From contig HF989394.1 of the NCBI GenBank assembly GCA_000432175.1, positions 6,441 through 18,069 of the forward strand: DNA of 11,629 nucleotides, written 5' to 3'. Below are positions 1 through 6,442 of this stretch, one piece after another. The translations under genes and the position numbers were made by a program. Below the pieces are notes generated by a model. That model worked only from the letters and a program-made list of their open reading frames with translations. It had not been told where the DNA came from and ran no database searches. This stretch comes from Eubacterium sp. CAG:786 (GTDB lineage: Bacteria > Bacillota > Clostridia > Oscillospirales > Ruminococcaceae). Positions within the stretch are counted from its first letter, which is position 1; each line of letters starts with the position of its first letter.

Positions 1-553
1 CCGCGTCAGCTGTCGTCTGATAACTGCCGCGAGACCTCTGCGCCGACTGGAATATCTGCTGTGACAGCTGAGCGGTAGTCTGCAAGCCGTCATTCATTAA
101 ATCAAGTCTTGCGGTAGTGGAGGTCAGGGTGTCAGACAGGTCAAACACTTTTTTGACAGCGGTGATACCTCCGAATGCCGCTGCGGCACGTTTCAGAACA
201 GACGTCAGGCTTCCTGCCTGGTCTGTGCTACGCTGCATTAGCTGCCCCATATTTTCTATGTTATCGCTCATGCGGCTCAGCTGCGAATTGTTTTCCTGCG
301 TAAGGCTCACAAGCCTGCCCATATACTCAGCCATTTCACTGAGCGCGCCATTCGCCATGGCCCACTGCGCCGATGGGTCAAAACTATCGGTCGCGGTATC
401 GAGAGCACTAAAGCGGTTTAACAGCGTATTAGCAGCATTCGCCTGCCTGTTTAGCACAGCCGTCATATTGTCGTGCAGAGTTATTGTTGAAGCTATAGTT
501 GCCGTGTTATCACCTCCGGCATAAGAAAAGCCGCTCTGTTTCCAGAACGGCAT
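1..553 (-). CDS. Tail tape measure protein, N-terminal part (runs off the window)
   Basis: This is the N-terminal part of the phage tail length ruler, the protein packed inside the tail tube during assembly. Its place after the sheath, tube and chaperone genes supports the call. The visible residues are polar and helical (for example LHDNMTAVLNRQANAANTLF), with later stretches rich in Gln, Ser and Leu, as in tape measures. The frame is open from an ATG at 553-551, four bases after the stop of the membrane protein gene. The family-typical start, MATI followed by a short polar segment, lines up instead with an ACG codon at 505-503. That ACG sits 7 bases after a perfect GGAGG. Starting at 553 adds 16 residues encoded across a terminator hairpin. 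I annotate the ATG because it is a standard start, but ACG505 may be the ancestral start. Identity is well supported by context; the start is uncertain. Confidence 0.8.
   Translation of the reverse strand, partial: MPFWKQSGFSYAGGDNTATIASTITLHDNMTAVLNRQANAANTLLNRFSALDTATDSFDPSAQWAMANGALSEMAEYMGRLVSLTQENNSQLSRMSDNIENMGQLMQRSTDQAGSLTSVLKRAAAAFGGITAVKKVFDLSDTLTSTTARLDLMNDGLQTTAQLSQQIFQSAQRSRGSYQTTADA
526..551 (-). terminator. Rho-independent terminator after the membrane protein gene
   Basis: On the minus strand GCCGTTCTG (551-543) and CAGAGCGGC (538-530) form a 9-bp stem, with one G-U pair, around a GAAA tetraloop. TTTTC follows directly. The hairpin begins 7 bases after the stop of the membrane protein gene and lies upstream of the GGAGG at the tape measure start. 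It would end the membrane-protein transcript, and late transcription of the tape measure gene must pass it. Confidence 0.8.
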
Positions 554-557
554 TTGA

Positions 558-1136
558 TTATTGATTATCCTTTATGTATTGGAGCAGCTCGGCGGTATCT
601 TCAACATCTGCCATAGCCTGATGTGGATTTGTGAGTTTCACGACCCACCGGAGCCGCTGCATGTTCACCAGCTTGATTTCCAGCGAAAGATAAGAAATCT
701 GAGTGCTGGTCGTTCTTCTGGAACCATATGCGGCAGTGCCCGCAAAACTGCTTCTGTTGCTATTGTAAGTTGAAGTGCTGGAACGGTCCTTGATTATCTC
801 AAATGATTTGAGGTCGCTGAAATGATAGATCGTTCTGACAGGCGTAAATCTGGGCTGCCACAACTTGTTCACATCGTCGACCCACACGCCCTTTGTTCTT
901 ACGGAAGGAGTAAATACGGTTTTCTTCCCGGTTGCCTTATCGACCATTCCGGTATCGGCTTCTGATTGTTTCAGCCGAACAATATTAAATACTATAAGAC
1001 CGATAAAAGCAGCGAGAACGATTGCCTGCCCCACAGCGGCGCCATTCTGGTGCAAAGAAGAAAGGTTTATATACAACGCCACAAGATCGCAGAAAGCAAA
1101 AAAACCAAAGGCTATTGCGCTATTTCTGTATTTCAT
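558..1136 (-). CDS. Two-helix membrane protein, probable moron (cargo) gene
   Basis: I do not recognise a named function. The 192-residue product has two hydrophobic helices, at about residues 6-27 and 34-53, then a mainly soluble C-terminal domain of about 140 residues. Around residues 104-170 the pattern YHFSDLKSFEII, a Ser/Thr-rich loop and then LSLEIKLVN loosely recalls beta-rich domains of the DUF4428/SHOCT-associated kind; this is a weak resemblance. The gene lies between tail chaperone and tape measure, where related phages usually have none. It has its own near-consensus promoter (1195-1167), a good GGAGGG site 5 bases before the ATG, and a terminator just after its stop. Its bases are less GC-rich than the head genes. 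This fits an independently expressed prophage cargo gene, for instance for superinfection exclusion, but that role is inference. Confidence 0.7.
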   Translation of the reverse strand: MKYRNSAIAFGFFAFCDLVALYINLSSLHQNGAAVGQAIVLAAFIGLIVFNIVRLKQSEADTGMVDKATGKKTVFTPSVRTKGVWVDDVNKLWQPRFTPVRTIYHFSDLKSFEIIKDRSSTSTYNSNRSSFAGTAAYGSRRTTSTQISYLSLEIKLVNMQRLRWVVKLTNPHQAMADVEDTAELLQYIKDNQ

Positions 1137-1166
1137 ATTGACCCTCCATAACAGATTATTTTATAT

Positions 1167-1195
1167 ATTCTATCACAAATCGAGCCAAATGTCAA
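1167..1195 (-). promoter_or_regulatory. SigA/sigma70-type promoter for the membrane protein gene
   Basis: On the minus strand a perfect TTGACA -35 box (1195-1190) is followed after exactly 17 bases by TAGAAT (1172-1167). A TGA just before the -10 gives an extended -10 (TGn). Transcription should start near 1160, about 25 bases before the ATG at 1136. The promoter sits in the gap after the chaperone frameshift product ends at 1214, so it serves only the membrane protein gene and whatever reads through its terminator. Confidence 0.85.
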
Positions 1196-1213
1196 TAACA
1201 AAACTGACGCAGT

Positions 1214-1390
1214 TTATTTCTTTTTTGCCCTATCCCGTTCCCGCTTCTCAGCCTTGACCTGCAAATCGATACTCGCGAACAGGAACGCCCGCTCCCGGGT
1301 GGGAAGCTCCAGCAGTTCCCCCGGGAGGATATGCAGCTTGTGGAGCGCATAGTGCGCGTAGTTGCTTTCGGCGTCCCCGTCCTCGATCAG
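1214..1390 (-). CDS. Tail assembly chaperone, frameshifted C-terminal (T) part
   Basis: This open frame has no start of its own and is entered by a -1 slip at the end of the upstream chaperone gene. It adds 58 residues, beginning LIEDGDAESNYAHYALHKLH and ending in a Lys/Arg-rich tail (DRAKKK). The motif AHYALHKLH..LPGELLELP..ERAFLFASI resembles the second frame of chaperone pairs in other PBSX-like phages. In such G/GT systems the short form and the rarer fused form bind the tape measure and recruit tube subunits. The fused product spans 1794-1214, about 193 residues. Reading the -1 frame gives no stop until TAA at 1216-1214, which supports it as a real coding extension. Confidence 0.85.
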   Translation of the reverse strand: MIEDGDAESNYAHYALHKLHILPGELLELPTRERAFLFASIDLQVKAEKRERDRAKKK

Positions 1391-1794
1391 TTTTTTGCTT
1401 CGTCTACGAGCTCCTGCATATCGGTGTCGAAGCTGTTGATGTCGTTGACTGCCTGCAGCAGCGCCGCGTACTGACCCGGTGTGAGCAGCTTCTCAACGAG
1501 GGCTTCCGCGCCGACGACGCCGTAAGCCTCCTGGAGCGCCGCGTCCTTGAAGCAGGGGTCGACCGTGCACGCGACCACCAGCTTCGTGAGGTACGCCTGG
1601 CTGTCGGTCTGTACCTCCTTCTGGTGCGTCTTTTTGTTATACTCTGTTGTCTGGCAGGACTTACGTATTACCTTGTTTTCCGCTTCCGTGATGGTCTTTA
1701 CGACGAACGGGAACGGAAACGGCTTGATATCCACCTCGGTGGTGACTGCGTTCTCTACCTTGTTTGCGGTGAGGAATTCCTGTAACTTACCCAT
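1387..1794 (-). CDS. Tail assembly chaperone, short (G) form; XkdN-like
   Basis: The 135-residue protein starts MGKLQEFLTANKVENAVTTE and has the basic, polar middle (VIRKSCQTTEYNKKTHQKEV) and acidic helical end (NSFDTDMQELVDEAKN) seen in XkdN-type chaperones. It acts in the cytoplasm during tail assembly, coating the tape measure protein and recruiting tube subunits. The start is the ATG at 1794-1792, with a GGAGG shortly upstream in the gap after the tube gene. The reading frame is open much further upstream, but that part overlaps the tube gene and has no independent support. A -1 slip at its last codons gives the fused long form. The family call is confident from sequence and position. Confidence 0.88.
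   Translation of the reverse strand: MGKLQEFLTANKVENAVTTEVDIKPFPFPFVVKTITEAENKVIRKSCQTTEYNKKTHQKEVQTDSQAYLTKLVVACTVDPCFKDAALQEAYGVVGAEALVEKLLTPGQYAALLQAVNDINSFDTDMQELVDEAKN
1390..1396 (-). promoter_or_regulatory. Programmed -1 ribosomal frameshift site (A AAA AAC)
   Basis: The end of the chaperone gene reads GCA AAA AAC TGA, which contains the classical slippery heptamer A AAA AAC in the correct phase directly before the stop. A -1 slip continues as CTG ATC GAG into the open frame that ends at 1214. A Shine-Dalgarno-like GGAG lies 14 bases upstream of the heptamer and could help. An 8-bp inverted repeat (1320-1327 with 1292-1299) lies about 60 bases downstream, farther than usual for a stimulator. 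No clear pseudoknot close to the site was found by eye. Confidence 0.88.
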
Positions 1795-1805
1795 GTTGAC
1801 CTCCG

Positions 1806-2261
1806 TTAATTGAACTTGTTGATGTATTCGTAATCCTCGAAAGTGAAGCCGATCTCGTCCTCCAGCGGGTCGTCGGTGTCGCCGTCGAGCTTCGCGAGGG
1901 TAATGCCGTCGGGGCAGCAGTCCCGCAGGAGAACGGTCTGCTTTCCCACACTGGAAGCGGGATCGTCGTTCTCGACAACCAGGTCGAAATACAGCGACCT
2001 GCCGGTGTCCTTGTAGTCCCCGACCATCGAGGAAAACAGCGGGGAACCGTAATAGATCTTCATCGTGCCGCTGCCTTTCATTCCGGTGATCTTCGAGCCC
2101 TCCATGCGCCTGCCGATACACTTGACCGCGCCCTTTTTCAGCTCTATCTTGGCTTCAATGCTCTTAGCGGAAAAAAGCTCCTCGTTCCTGCCGTCTATGC
2201 GGACGTACGCGGTGCCTTCCTTGCCGCTGATGGTGTCGTAGCTTTTAAGCTGCTTGCTCAT
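1806..2261 (-). CDS. Tail tube protein, XkdM-like
   Basis: The protein of 151 residues begins MSKQLKSYDTISGKEGTAYV and contains the pattern ELFSAKSIEAKIELKKGAVKCIGRRMEGSKITGMKGSGTM, typical of the XkdM/DUF2001 tube family. Tube subunits polymerise as stacked hexamer rings inside the contractile sheath and carry the DNA path. The motif TMKIYYGSPLFSSMVGDYKDTG and the acidic end (DEIGFTFEDYEYINKFN) also match. The gene follows the sheath gene after 10 bases, with AAGGAGG before the ATG. The chaperone gene starts 11 bases after its stop. Length and order match the PBSX plan. Confidence 0.9.
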   Translation of the reverse strand: MSKQLKSYDTISGKEGTAYVRIDGRNEELFSAKSIEAKIELKKGAVKCIGRRMEGSKITGMKGSGTMKIYYGSPLFSSMVGDYKDTGRSLYFDLVVENDDPASSVGKQTVLLRDCCPDGITLAKLDGDTDDPLEDEIGFTFEDYEYINKFN

Positions 2262-2271
2262 GCGTGCCTCC

Positions 2272-3588
2272 TTAGTTTACCTGTACAGTCATGTACAGCT
2301 TTTCCATGCTGCCATTGGGCTTGAGGGACATCTCGACCCTTACGTCGCGCTTGCCGTTGCCCTGGACTACCGTGATATCGTCCGGGGAGAAGTCTGAAAC
2401 AGCGTCAAGCTCCTCGTACTGCCTGCCCAGCGCGACTATATCCGACTTGAAAAGCGCCCTCCCGGTATCGCTGTTGGTTATGCGCCCGAGATAGCTTTTC
2501 GCGAACAGAGCGGCGACGTCGTTAGCCCAGCCGTCTATCGTGCGGATATAGCGGTTCTCGGCAAAATCGCTGTTCTTTACCGCGGTGTAAGTCACCAGCG
2601 TGTTGATATCCGAAAGCACCCTCGCAACTCCGCCATCATCATAGAACGCGAATTCGCCGGCCCTGAGCGCCTTTTCATAGTCGCCCTTGCTGTACTTCAC
2701 GTCCACGCCGACCGCGCCGTCGTATGCGGTGTTGGTGAGGCTCTCGTTGACCTCCGCAGCCGCGGAAGCGCCAGTGACCCAGCATACAGCGCCGTACTTG
2801 TCGAGCGTAGCTCCATTCTCCAGGATAACACCATTCTTGACCGAAATTATGCCCTCGTAGTCCCCGGCGTAGTCGCCCAGCACGCAGACTATCTTCCTGC
2901 CCTCGTCGTCGCGCAGGCGCTTCGTGAATGCAGCGTACAGCGCCTTGGTGTCGCTGTCGGAACTGGTGCAGCCGATAACGCTGAATGTCTCCTTTTCCGC
3001 AGCAGCGAGGAAGTCCGTCACGCTCTTGCCGCTGACCGTGCCGTTCGTGCCGCCCGTAAGCTTCACCGCAGCCGCTGCAGAAACGCTCTCCCCGCTGAAT
3101 GCAACGTAGCTGTTCGCGGAAAGCCCCTCTACCGCGCTGACCGTCTGGCGGTCGTATTCCACCCCGTCAAGGTAAGTCACGACGTCAAAGGTGCTGTCGG
3201 TGTTCGCGTAAACCGCAACGCTTATGTCGTTGCCCCTTGTTCCCGCGCAGACCGCTGTAGCAGTAATACCCCCGACCGTGCCGGAAGCCTTTTCGCCTCC
3301 GTTGTCCGCGCGCCAGAGAAGCAGCTTCTTCGCGCGCTTCATGCATTCCGTCACGGAACGCAGCGCCGCTTCCGTCGGCTCGTATCCCAGGAGCTGCGCC
3401 GCTTTTGCGGTGTACTCACCGCTCTCTATCACGATGAATTCGCCCTCCTTGCCCCAGCTGAGCGGGAGCGCCAGCGCCGCGGTGCCCCTCTCGCCCAGGG
3501 TGACGTTATTCCCGGCGCTCACGAAATTGATGTAAGCGCCCGGGAGCGTCTTGTTCATCGCTGTGAATGTTCCTCCGCCAAGTGCCAT
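2272..3588 (-). CDS. Contractile tail sheath protein, XkdK-like
   Basis: This 438-residue protein forms the outer contractile sheath, which shortens to drive the tube through the host envelope. It starts MALGGGTFTAMNKTLPGAYI, the usual opening of XkdK-like sheaths (short Gly-rich start, then K.LPGAYINF). It has ERGTAALALPLSWG in the N-terminal part and a conserved C-terminal part with RYIRTIDGWANDVAALFAKS and a final beta-rich segment (DVRVEMSLKPNGSMEKLYMTVQVN). An Ala/Ser/Gly-rich middle part, about residues 100-200, is probably the surface-exposed insertion domain. The ATG follows directly on the stop of the preceding small gene. This gene defines the phage as having a contractile tail. Confidence 0.93.
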   Translation of the reverse strand: MALGGGTFTAMNKTLPGAYINFVSAGNNVTLGERGTAALALPLSWGKEGEFIVIESGEYTAKAAQLLGYEPTEAALRSVTECMKRAKKLLLWRADNGGEKASGTVGGITATAVCAGTRGNDISVAVYANTDSTFDVVTYLDGVEYDRQTVSAVEGLSANSYVAFSGESVSAAAAVKLTGGTNGTVSGKSVTDFLAAAEKETFSVIGCTSSDSDTKALYAAFTKRLRDDEGRKIVCVLGDYAGDYEGIISVKNGVILENGATLDKYGAVCWVTGASAAAEVNESLTNTAYDGAVGVDVKYSKGDYEKALRAGEFAFYDDGGVARVLSDINTLVTYTAVKNSDFAENRYIRTIDGWANDVAALFAKSYLGRITNSDTGRALFKSDIVALGRQYEELDAVSDFSPDDITVVQGNGKRDVRVEMSLKPNGSMEKLYMTVQVN

Positions 3589-3756
3589 TTATCTGACCTC
3601 TCTTTCATAGTACTTCTGAACCGCCCTTGTTGCTTCATCGACGGTGTATTCCCTGTCTTTCAGCACGGCGCGGGCGACGTCCTGCGGGAACATTCCGCTC
3701 CTGATGAGCTGCTCCCTGCAGAAGCGCTGCGGCTGTGCCTTTTCAGTTTTGTCCAT
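3589..3756 (-). CDS. Small conserved phage protein, YqzN/YkzM-like
   Basis: A 55-residue protein starts at ATG 3756, with GGAGG 6 bases upstream. It overlaps the end of the tail terminator gene by 14 bases and stops immediately before the sheath ATG. The pattern RFCREQLIRSGMF, then YTVDEATRAVQKYY, then a short basic end resembles the small YqzN/YkzM proteins encoded between the tail terminator and sheath genes in PBSX and skin. Its function is not known to me. Its tight packing between overlapping neighbours and its family-like position make it a real gene despite its size. Confidence 0.75.
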   Translation of the reverse strand: MDKTEKAQPQRFCREQLIRSGMFPQDVARAVLKDREYTVDEATRAVQKYYEREVR

Positions 3757-4156
3757 AGCTTTCCTCCAGTGTTTCCATCGGGTCGCCCGGGGTGTATTCC
3801 AGGAAATCCGAGCTTACCGTGAACATATAGTGATACTGCATATCCGTCCGGACTGCGTTTCTCTCCGCCGTGTGGAATATCTGCCCCTCGCCGGAAAGCA
3901 TGCGCAGCGTGTTTTCCATCAGTTCCGCCCAGTCGGCGAAAGCCAGCGCGTCCCGGGGCTTGCTGAAATACACCACGTCAAAGGAAACGCTGCGTTTTCT
4001 GCGGGGAGTTATCCCGTCGCCGCCTGATATCTCGGTAATGACGAGCAGGAAATTTCCCTCAGCGCCAGCCGGGATATCATCGACATACATCACGCTTCCC
4101 GGGAATGCAGCATTTAGTTTGCGCCCGATATCCCGGGCAATGTCCGATATCTTCAT
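3743..4156 (-). CDS. Tail terminator (tail completion) protein, XkdJ/YqbJ-like
   Basis: The product has 137 residues: an N-terminal helix (ISDIARDIGRKLNAAF), then beta strands including NFLLVITEISGG and KRSVSFDVVYFS. Its C-terminal part (QYHYMFTVSSDFLEYTPGDPMETLEE) is typical of phage tail terminators. Such proteins form a ring that caps the growing tail and joins it to the head. The start overlaps the stop of the gp10-like gene as ATGA, indicating translational coupling, and its end overlaps the next small gene. Family assignment rests on length, fold pattern and order between the gp10-like and sheath genes. Confidence 0.78.
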   Translation of the reverse strand: MKISDIARDIGRKLNAAFPGSVMYVDDIPAGAEGNFLLVITEISGGDGITPRRKRSVSFDVVYFSKPRDALAFADWAELMENTLRMLSGEGQIFHTAERNAVRTDMQYHYMFTVSSDFLEYTPGDPMETLEESYGQN

Positions 4157-4599
4157 TTGTTTTCGTATATTCTCCGTAAGCGCTTGATTATGCGGCTCTC
4201 CTGGGTGTGCAGGACGCCGTGCACGGCTCTTGCAAGGATATATCTTCCCCGGACGTAATGCCCGGCCGTCATTGCTCTTCTGCGCCTGTTCCGAAGCGTT
4301 GCGGGGATACCCCTGCCTACGCCGGTGAGGTGCCCGAATTCAACATAACTGGCATAGTCCGCGTTGTTCGCGACCACCACCGAAGCTGCCCCATCGGAGA
4401 CTGTCGCAGGCTGAGCGTGGAAGCTGTTGCGGAGATTTCCGGTATCGACTATCTTCTCGTTCTTGCAGATGAATTTCGCGCGGGTGACAACGCTCTGCCC
4501 CTCTTTCTGGACGATATCCCGACGGACCGCGTTCATGTCCGCGCCTGCTTTCTGCAGCTGCCGTACAAGCATTGCAAGCTGCCTTGTGTCTGCGCTCAT
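4153..4599 (-). CDS. HK97 gp10-like head-tail joining/tail completion protein (XkdI-like)
   Basis: This 148-residue protein carries the gp10-family signature: a helical N-terminus with LVRQLQKAGADMNAV, then VDTGNLRNSF at about residues 51-60, then VVVANNADYASYVEFGH. The C-terminus is strongly basic and Arg-rich (RNRRRRAMTAGHYVRGRYIL). Members of the family act at the head-tail interface during neck assembly. The gene overlaps the head closure gene as ATGA at its start and the tail terminator gene as ATGA at its end, so the three are translationally coupled. Confidence 0.88.
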   Translation of the reverse strand: MSADTRQLAMLVRQLQKAGADMNAVRRDIVQKEGQSVVTRAKFICKNEKIVDTGNLRNSFHAQPATVSDGAASVVVANNADYASYVEFGHLTGVGRGIPATLRNRRRRAMTAGHYVRGRYILARAVHGVLHTQESRIIKRLRRIYENK

Positions 4600-4952
4600 G
4601 CGTGCTCCTTTCTGGTGAGGGTGACTTCCTGGTGCGTGGCGTAAAGCAGCGGAATTCCCACCGCTTCAAGCTGCTCCGTCCTGCCGTAAAGCGTGACCGT
4701 CACCGCGTCCCCGGCTCTGATGTCCGTTTCCGGCGCGATGAAAAGCACCCGGCTGTCCGCAACGATATTCGCCATATTCTGTCCGGAGCTGTCGCCCCCG
4801 CGGGAAAGACCGCACCGTACTCCATCGGCGATAACGACGCTAACCGTCTGCGCTATTCCGTCCCCGGGCTTCACGGACGGCCTTGAAATGCTGCACACCG
4901 CGTCGTAGGTGCTTTCTATCGCAGCGCGTTCCGCTGTAACATTCCCGAACAT
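4596..4952 (-). CDS. Head closure protein, XkdH/YqbH-like
   Basis: A protein of 118 residues follows the connector gene with a one-base gap and overlaps the gp10-like gene by four bases. It shows a compact beta-rich pattern: VCSISRP, SVVIADGVRCGLSRG, a SSGQNMANIVADSRVLFIAP segment, then DIRAGDAVTVTL and a final strand. This pattern is usual for YqbH-type and stopper-like closure proteins that seal the portal after DNA packaging. Position and length match XkdH in PBSX. Identity is inferred from family pattern and gene order. Confidence 0.75.
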   Translation of the reverse strand: MFGNVTAERAAIESTYDAVCSISRPSVKPGDGIAQTVSVVIADGVRCGLSRGGDSSGQNMANIVADSRVLFIAPETDIRAGDAVTVTLYGRTEQLEAVGIPLLYATHQEVTLTRKEHA

Positions 4953-4953
4953 G

Positions 4954-5283
4954 CTACCACCTCAGCTTCCGGAACGGGTCGAGCATTGCCCGGTACCCGA
5001 AAAAGCCGTTCCCGGAAAGGTCCACAGCGGTTTTCTCCGCGCCGAAATTCGTCTGAACGTCGCCGCGCTTCACTGCCGTGACTATTTGGGCGCTCCCGTC
5101 GAAGCCGCCTGCGCTCCAGTACGCCCGGGAAATGAGGACTGCCGCAGTTTCAAGCTCCTGCGGCAGTTCGTCGTGGTTGATGTAGTTGAGTATCTGCCGC
5201 ACCGCCGCCTCTGCGACGAATTCCAGCAGCGCTTCATCGGCTCCCGGCAAAAGCGCTTTAAGCCTTGTCAGTACGCTTTCCAT
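4954..5283 (-). CDS. Head-tail connector protein, gp6/YqbG-like adaptor
   Basis: The 109-residue protein starts MESVLTRLKALLPGADEALL and is mostly helical, with LEFVAEAAVRQILNYINHDELP and ETAAVLISRAYWSAGGFDG. This is the pattern of the gp6-like adaptor family that binds under the portal ring. I chose the ATG at 5283-5281; the frame is open further upstream, but that part overlaps the Pro/Ala-rich gene. With this start the overlap is 26 bases. It ends TGG TAG one base before the closure gene ATG. The family call rests on helical pattern, size and place after the capsid gene. Confidence 0.78.
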   Translation of the reverse strand: MESVLTRLKALLPGADEALLEFVAEAAVRQILNYINHDELPQELETAAVLISRAYWSAGGFDGSAQIVTAVKRGDVQTNFGAEKTAVDLSGNGFFGYRAMLDPFRKLRW

Positions 5284-5497
5284 CTGCAGCCGCCTTTCCC
5301 TTTGCAGGCTTCTCGTCAGCGGAATTCTCTGCGGGTGCTTCCGGTTCTGCCGGAGCTTCCGGGACCACGGGAGCCGCAGGTGCTTCCGGCGCACCCGGAG
5401 CTTCCGGCGCCAGCGTGAAGCCGTCGGCGATGAGCCTGTCGCGCTTATCAGGGTCGCTGGTGAGCTTCACCACGTTTTCGCGAATGAGTTTGTACAT
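5258..5497 (-). CDS. Small Pro/Ala/Glu-rich protein encoded after the capsid gene
   Basis: This 79-residue protein has a short conserved-looking N-terminal part (residues 1-30, MYKLIRENVVKLTSDPDKRD and then LIADGFTLA) followed by repeats of PEAP/PAAP type at about residues 31-56. The end is charged and Lys-rich. Small genes with this N-terminal pattern often follow capsid genes in clostridial phages, but I know no proven function. The repeat section is probably an extended, disordered linker. It starts 9 bases after the capsid stop, with a GGAGG site, and overlaps the connector gene. It could be a minor head protein or accessory factor; both are guesses. Confidence 0.65.
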   Translation of the reverse strand: MYKLIRENVVKLTSDPDKRDRLIADGFTLAPEAPGAPEAPAAPVVPEAPAEPEAPAENSADEKPAKGKAAADGKRTDKA

Positions 5498-5506
5498 ATG
5501 TCCTCC

Positions 5507-6433
5507 TTAGCCCTTCGGCTGAGCGTTGACCATCAGCGTGGAGAGCTTGTTCTTAGTGTACCACAGGTCGTGGAACTTGCGGTAATCTATCTTCCATGCG
5601 TCCTTTGCCTGGTTGACGTCCGGCGCGAAAATGCGCATTTTATCAGTCTTGCTGACCGCGATAGGCGCAGTCTGAGCGCAGATTATCCAGTTTATCTGGG
5701 CTGCGCTGGTGTCCGGCTTGAAGCCGCCCTGGGTCTGCTCGCTGGTCGTACCGTCGTTGAAGATGTAAGCGGACTTCATTCTTGCGGACGGAACTCTACG
5801 GATAGGTACCTCGTCCAGGGTCTTTACCTTGAAATTCATACTGCCCTGTTTGAAATCCGCCACAGAAATGAACTTGCTGACATCGCTGACGGTATCGAGA
5901 ATAGCCGCTGCCTTACCGCTGAGGGAAATCACAAGCCCGACGTCCTCGCCTATCTCGTCCTGAATTGCTGCGATATCCGCACGCAGCGCGTCGAGCATGG
6001 TAGCCTTAGCGGGAGTGTAGTCGGTGCTGAGTCTGTTGCCCGCCTTAGCGATGGCGTACAGCTTGGAATAACGATACGCGTCGATCTCGGGAATGACCTG
6101 AGTGCGCTGGAATTCGCCCATAACAGCGGTCGCGTTCGCGAGGAAGCCACTCTCGTCCACCTCCATGGCGTCAAGGCTGAACGTGCGTCCTCTGTCCTGG
6201 GTCATGGTGAGGGTCTCGTATGTAAGGTTCACGGAGCCCTGCACGAAGCCGTTGTCGCGGTCGTAATCACCCAGACCGCTTGTAGAAATGCTGGGTACCT
6301 TTATCTCCTTGCCGCCGGTGTACTTGACCTGCCCGGCGTTTGCTTCCATCCAGCCGGAAGTGGAGAGCGCGGTTATCTGCTCGTCAAGCTTCTGCTGGAA
6401 CAGCGCCGCGTACTGAATAGTGTTGATTGCCAT
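5507..6433 (-). CDS. Major capsid protein
   Basis: The protein has 308 residues and starts MAINTIQYAALFQQKLDEQI. The segment KYTGGKEIKVPSISTSGLGDYDRDNGF at about residues 37-63 is typical of clostridial phage capsid proteins: a target strand followed by a glycine-rich turn. So is the later DRGRTFSLDAMEVDESG region. The C-terminal part has IFAPDVNQAKDAWKIDYRKFHDLWY. It forms the icosahedral shell on the scaffold made by the preceding gene. AAGGAGG precedes the ATG in the 9-base gap after the scaffold gene. No maturation protease gene is seen next to it. The N-terminus lacks a long delta domain, which fits use of a separate scaffold. Confidence 0.88.
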   Translation of the reverse strand: MAINTIQYAALFQQKLDEQITALSTSGWMEANAGQVKYTGGKEIKVPSISTSGLGDYDRDNGFVQGSVNLTYETLTMTQDRGRTFSLDAMEVDESGFLANATAVMGEFQRTQVIPEIDAYRYSKLYAIAKAGNRLSTDYTPAKATMLDALRADIAAIQDEIGEDVGLVISLSGKAAAILDTVSDVSKFISVADFKQGSMNFKVKTLDEVPIRRVPSARMKSAYIFNDGTTSEQTQGGFKPDTSAAQINWIICAQTAPIAVSKTDKMRIFAPDVNQAKDAWKIDYRKFHDLWYTKNKLSTLMVNAQPKG

Positions 6434-6442
6434 ATATCCTCC

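Noticed and set aside
1795..2121. Upstream extension of the chaperone frame into the tube gene
   Set aside because: The extension overlaps the tube gene in another frame, is Arg-rich shadow sequence, and a good ribosome site supports the start at 1794.
5265..5510. Plus-strand frame reading as a collagen-like Gly-X-Y repeat
   Set aside because: It is the mirror of the Pro/Ala repeats on the minus strand: complementary GC-rich codons read as Gly/Ala/Ser. The minus-strand gene fits the operon.
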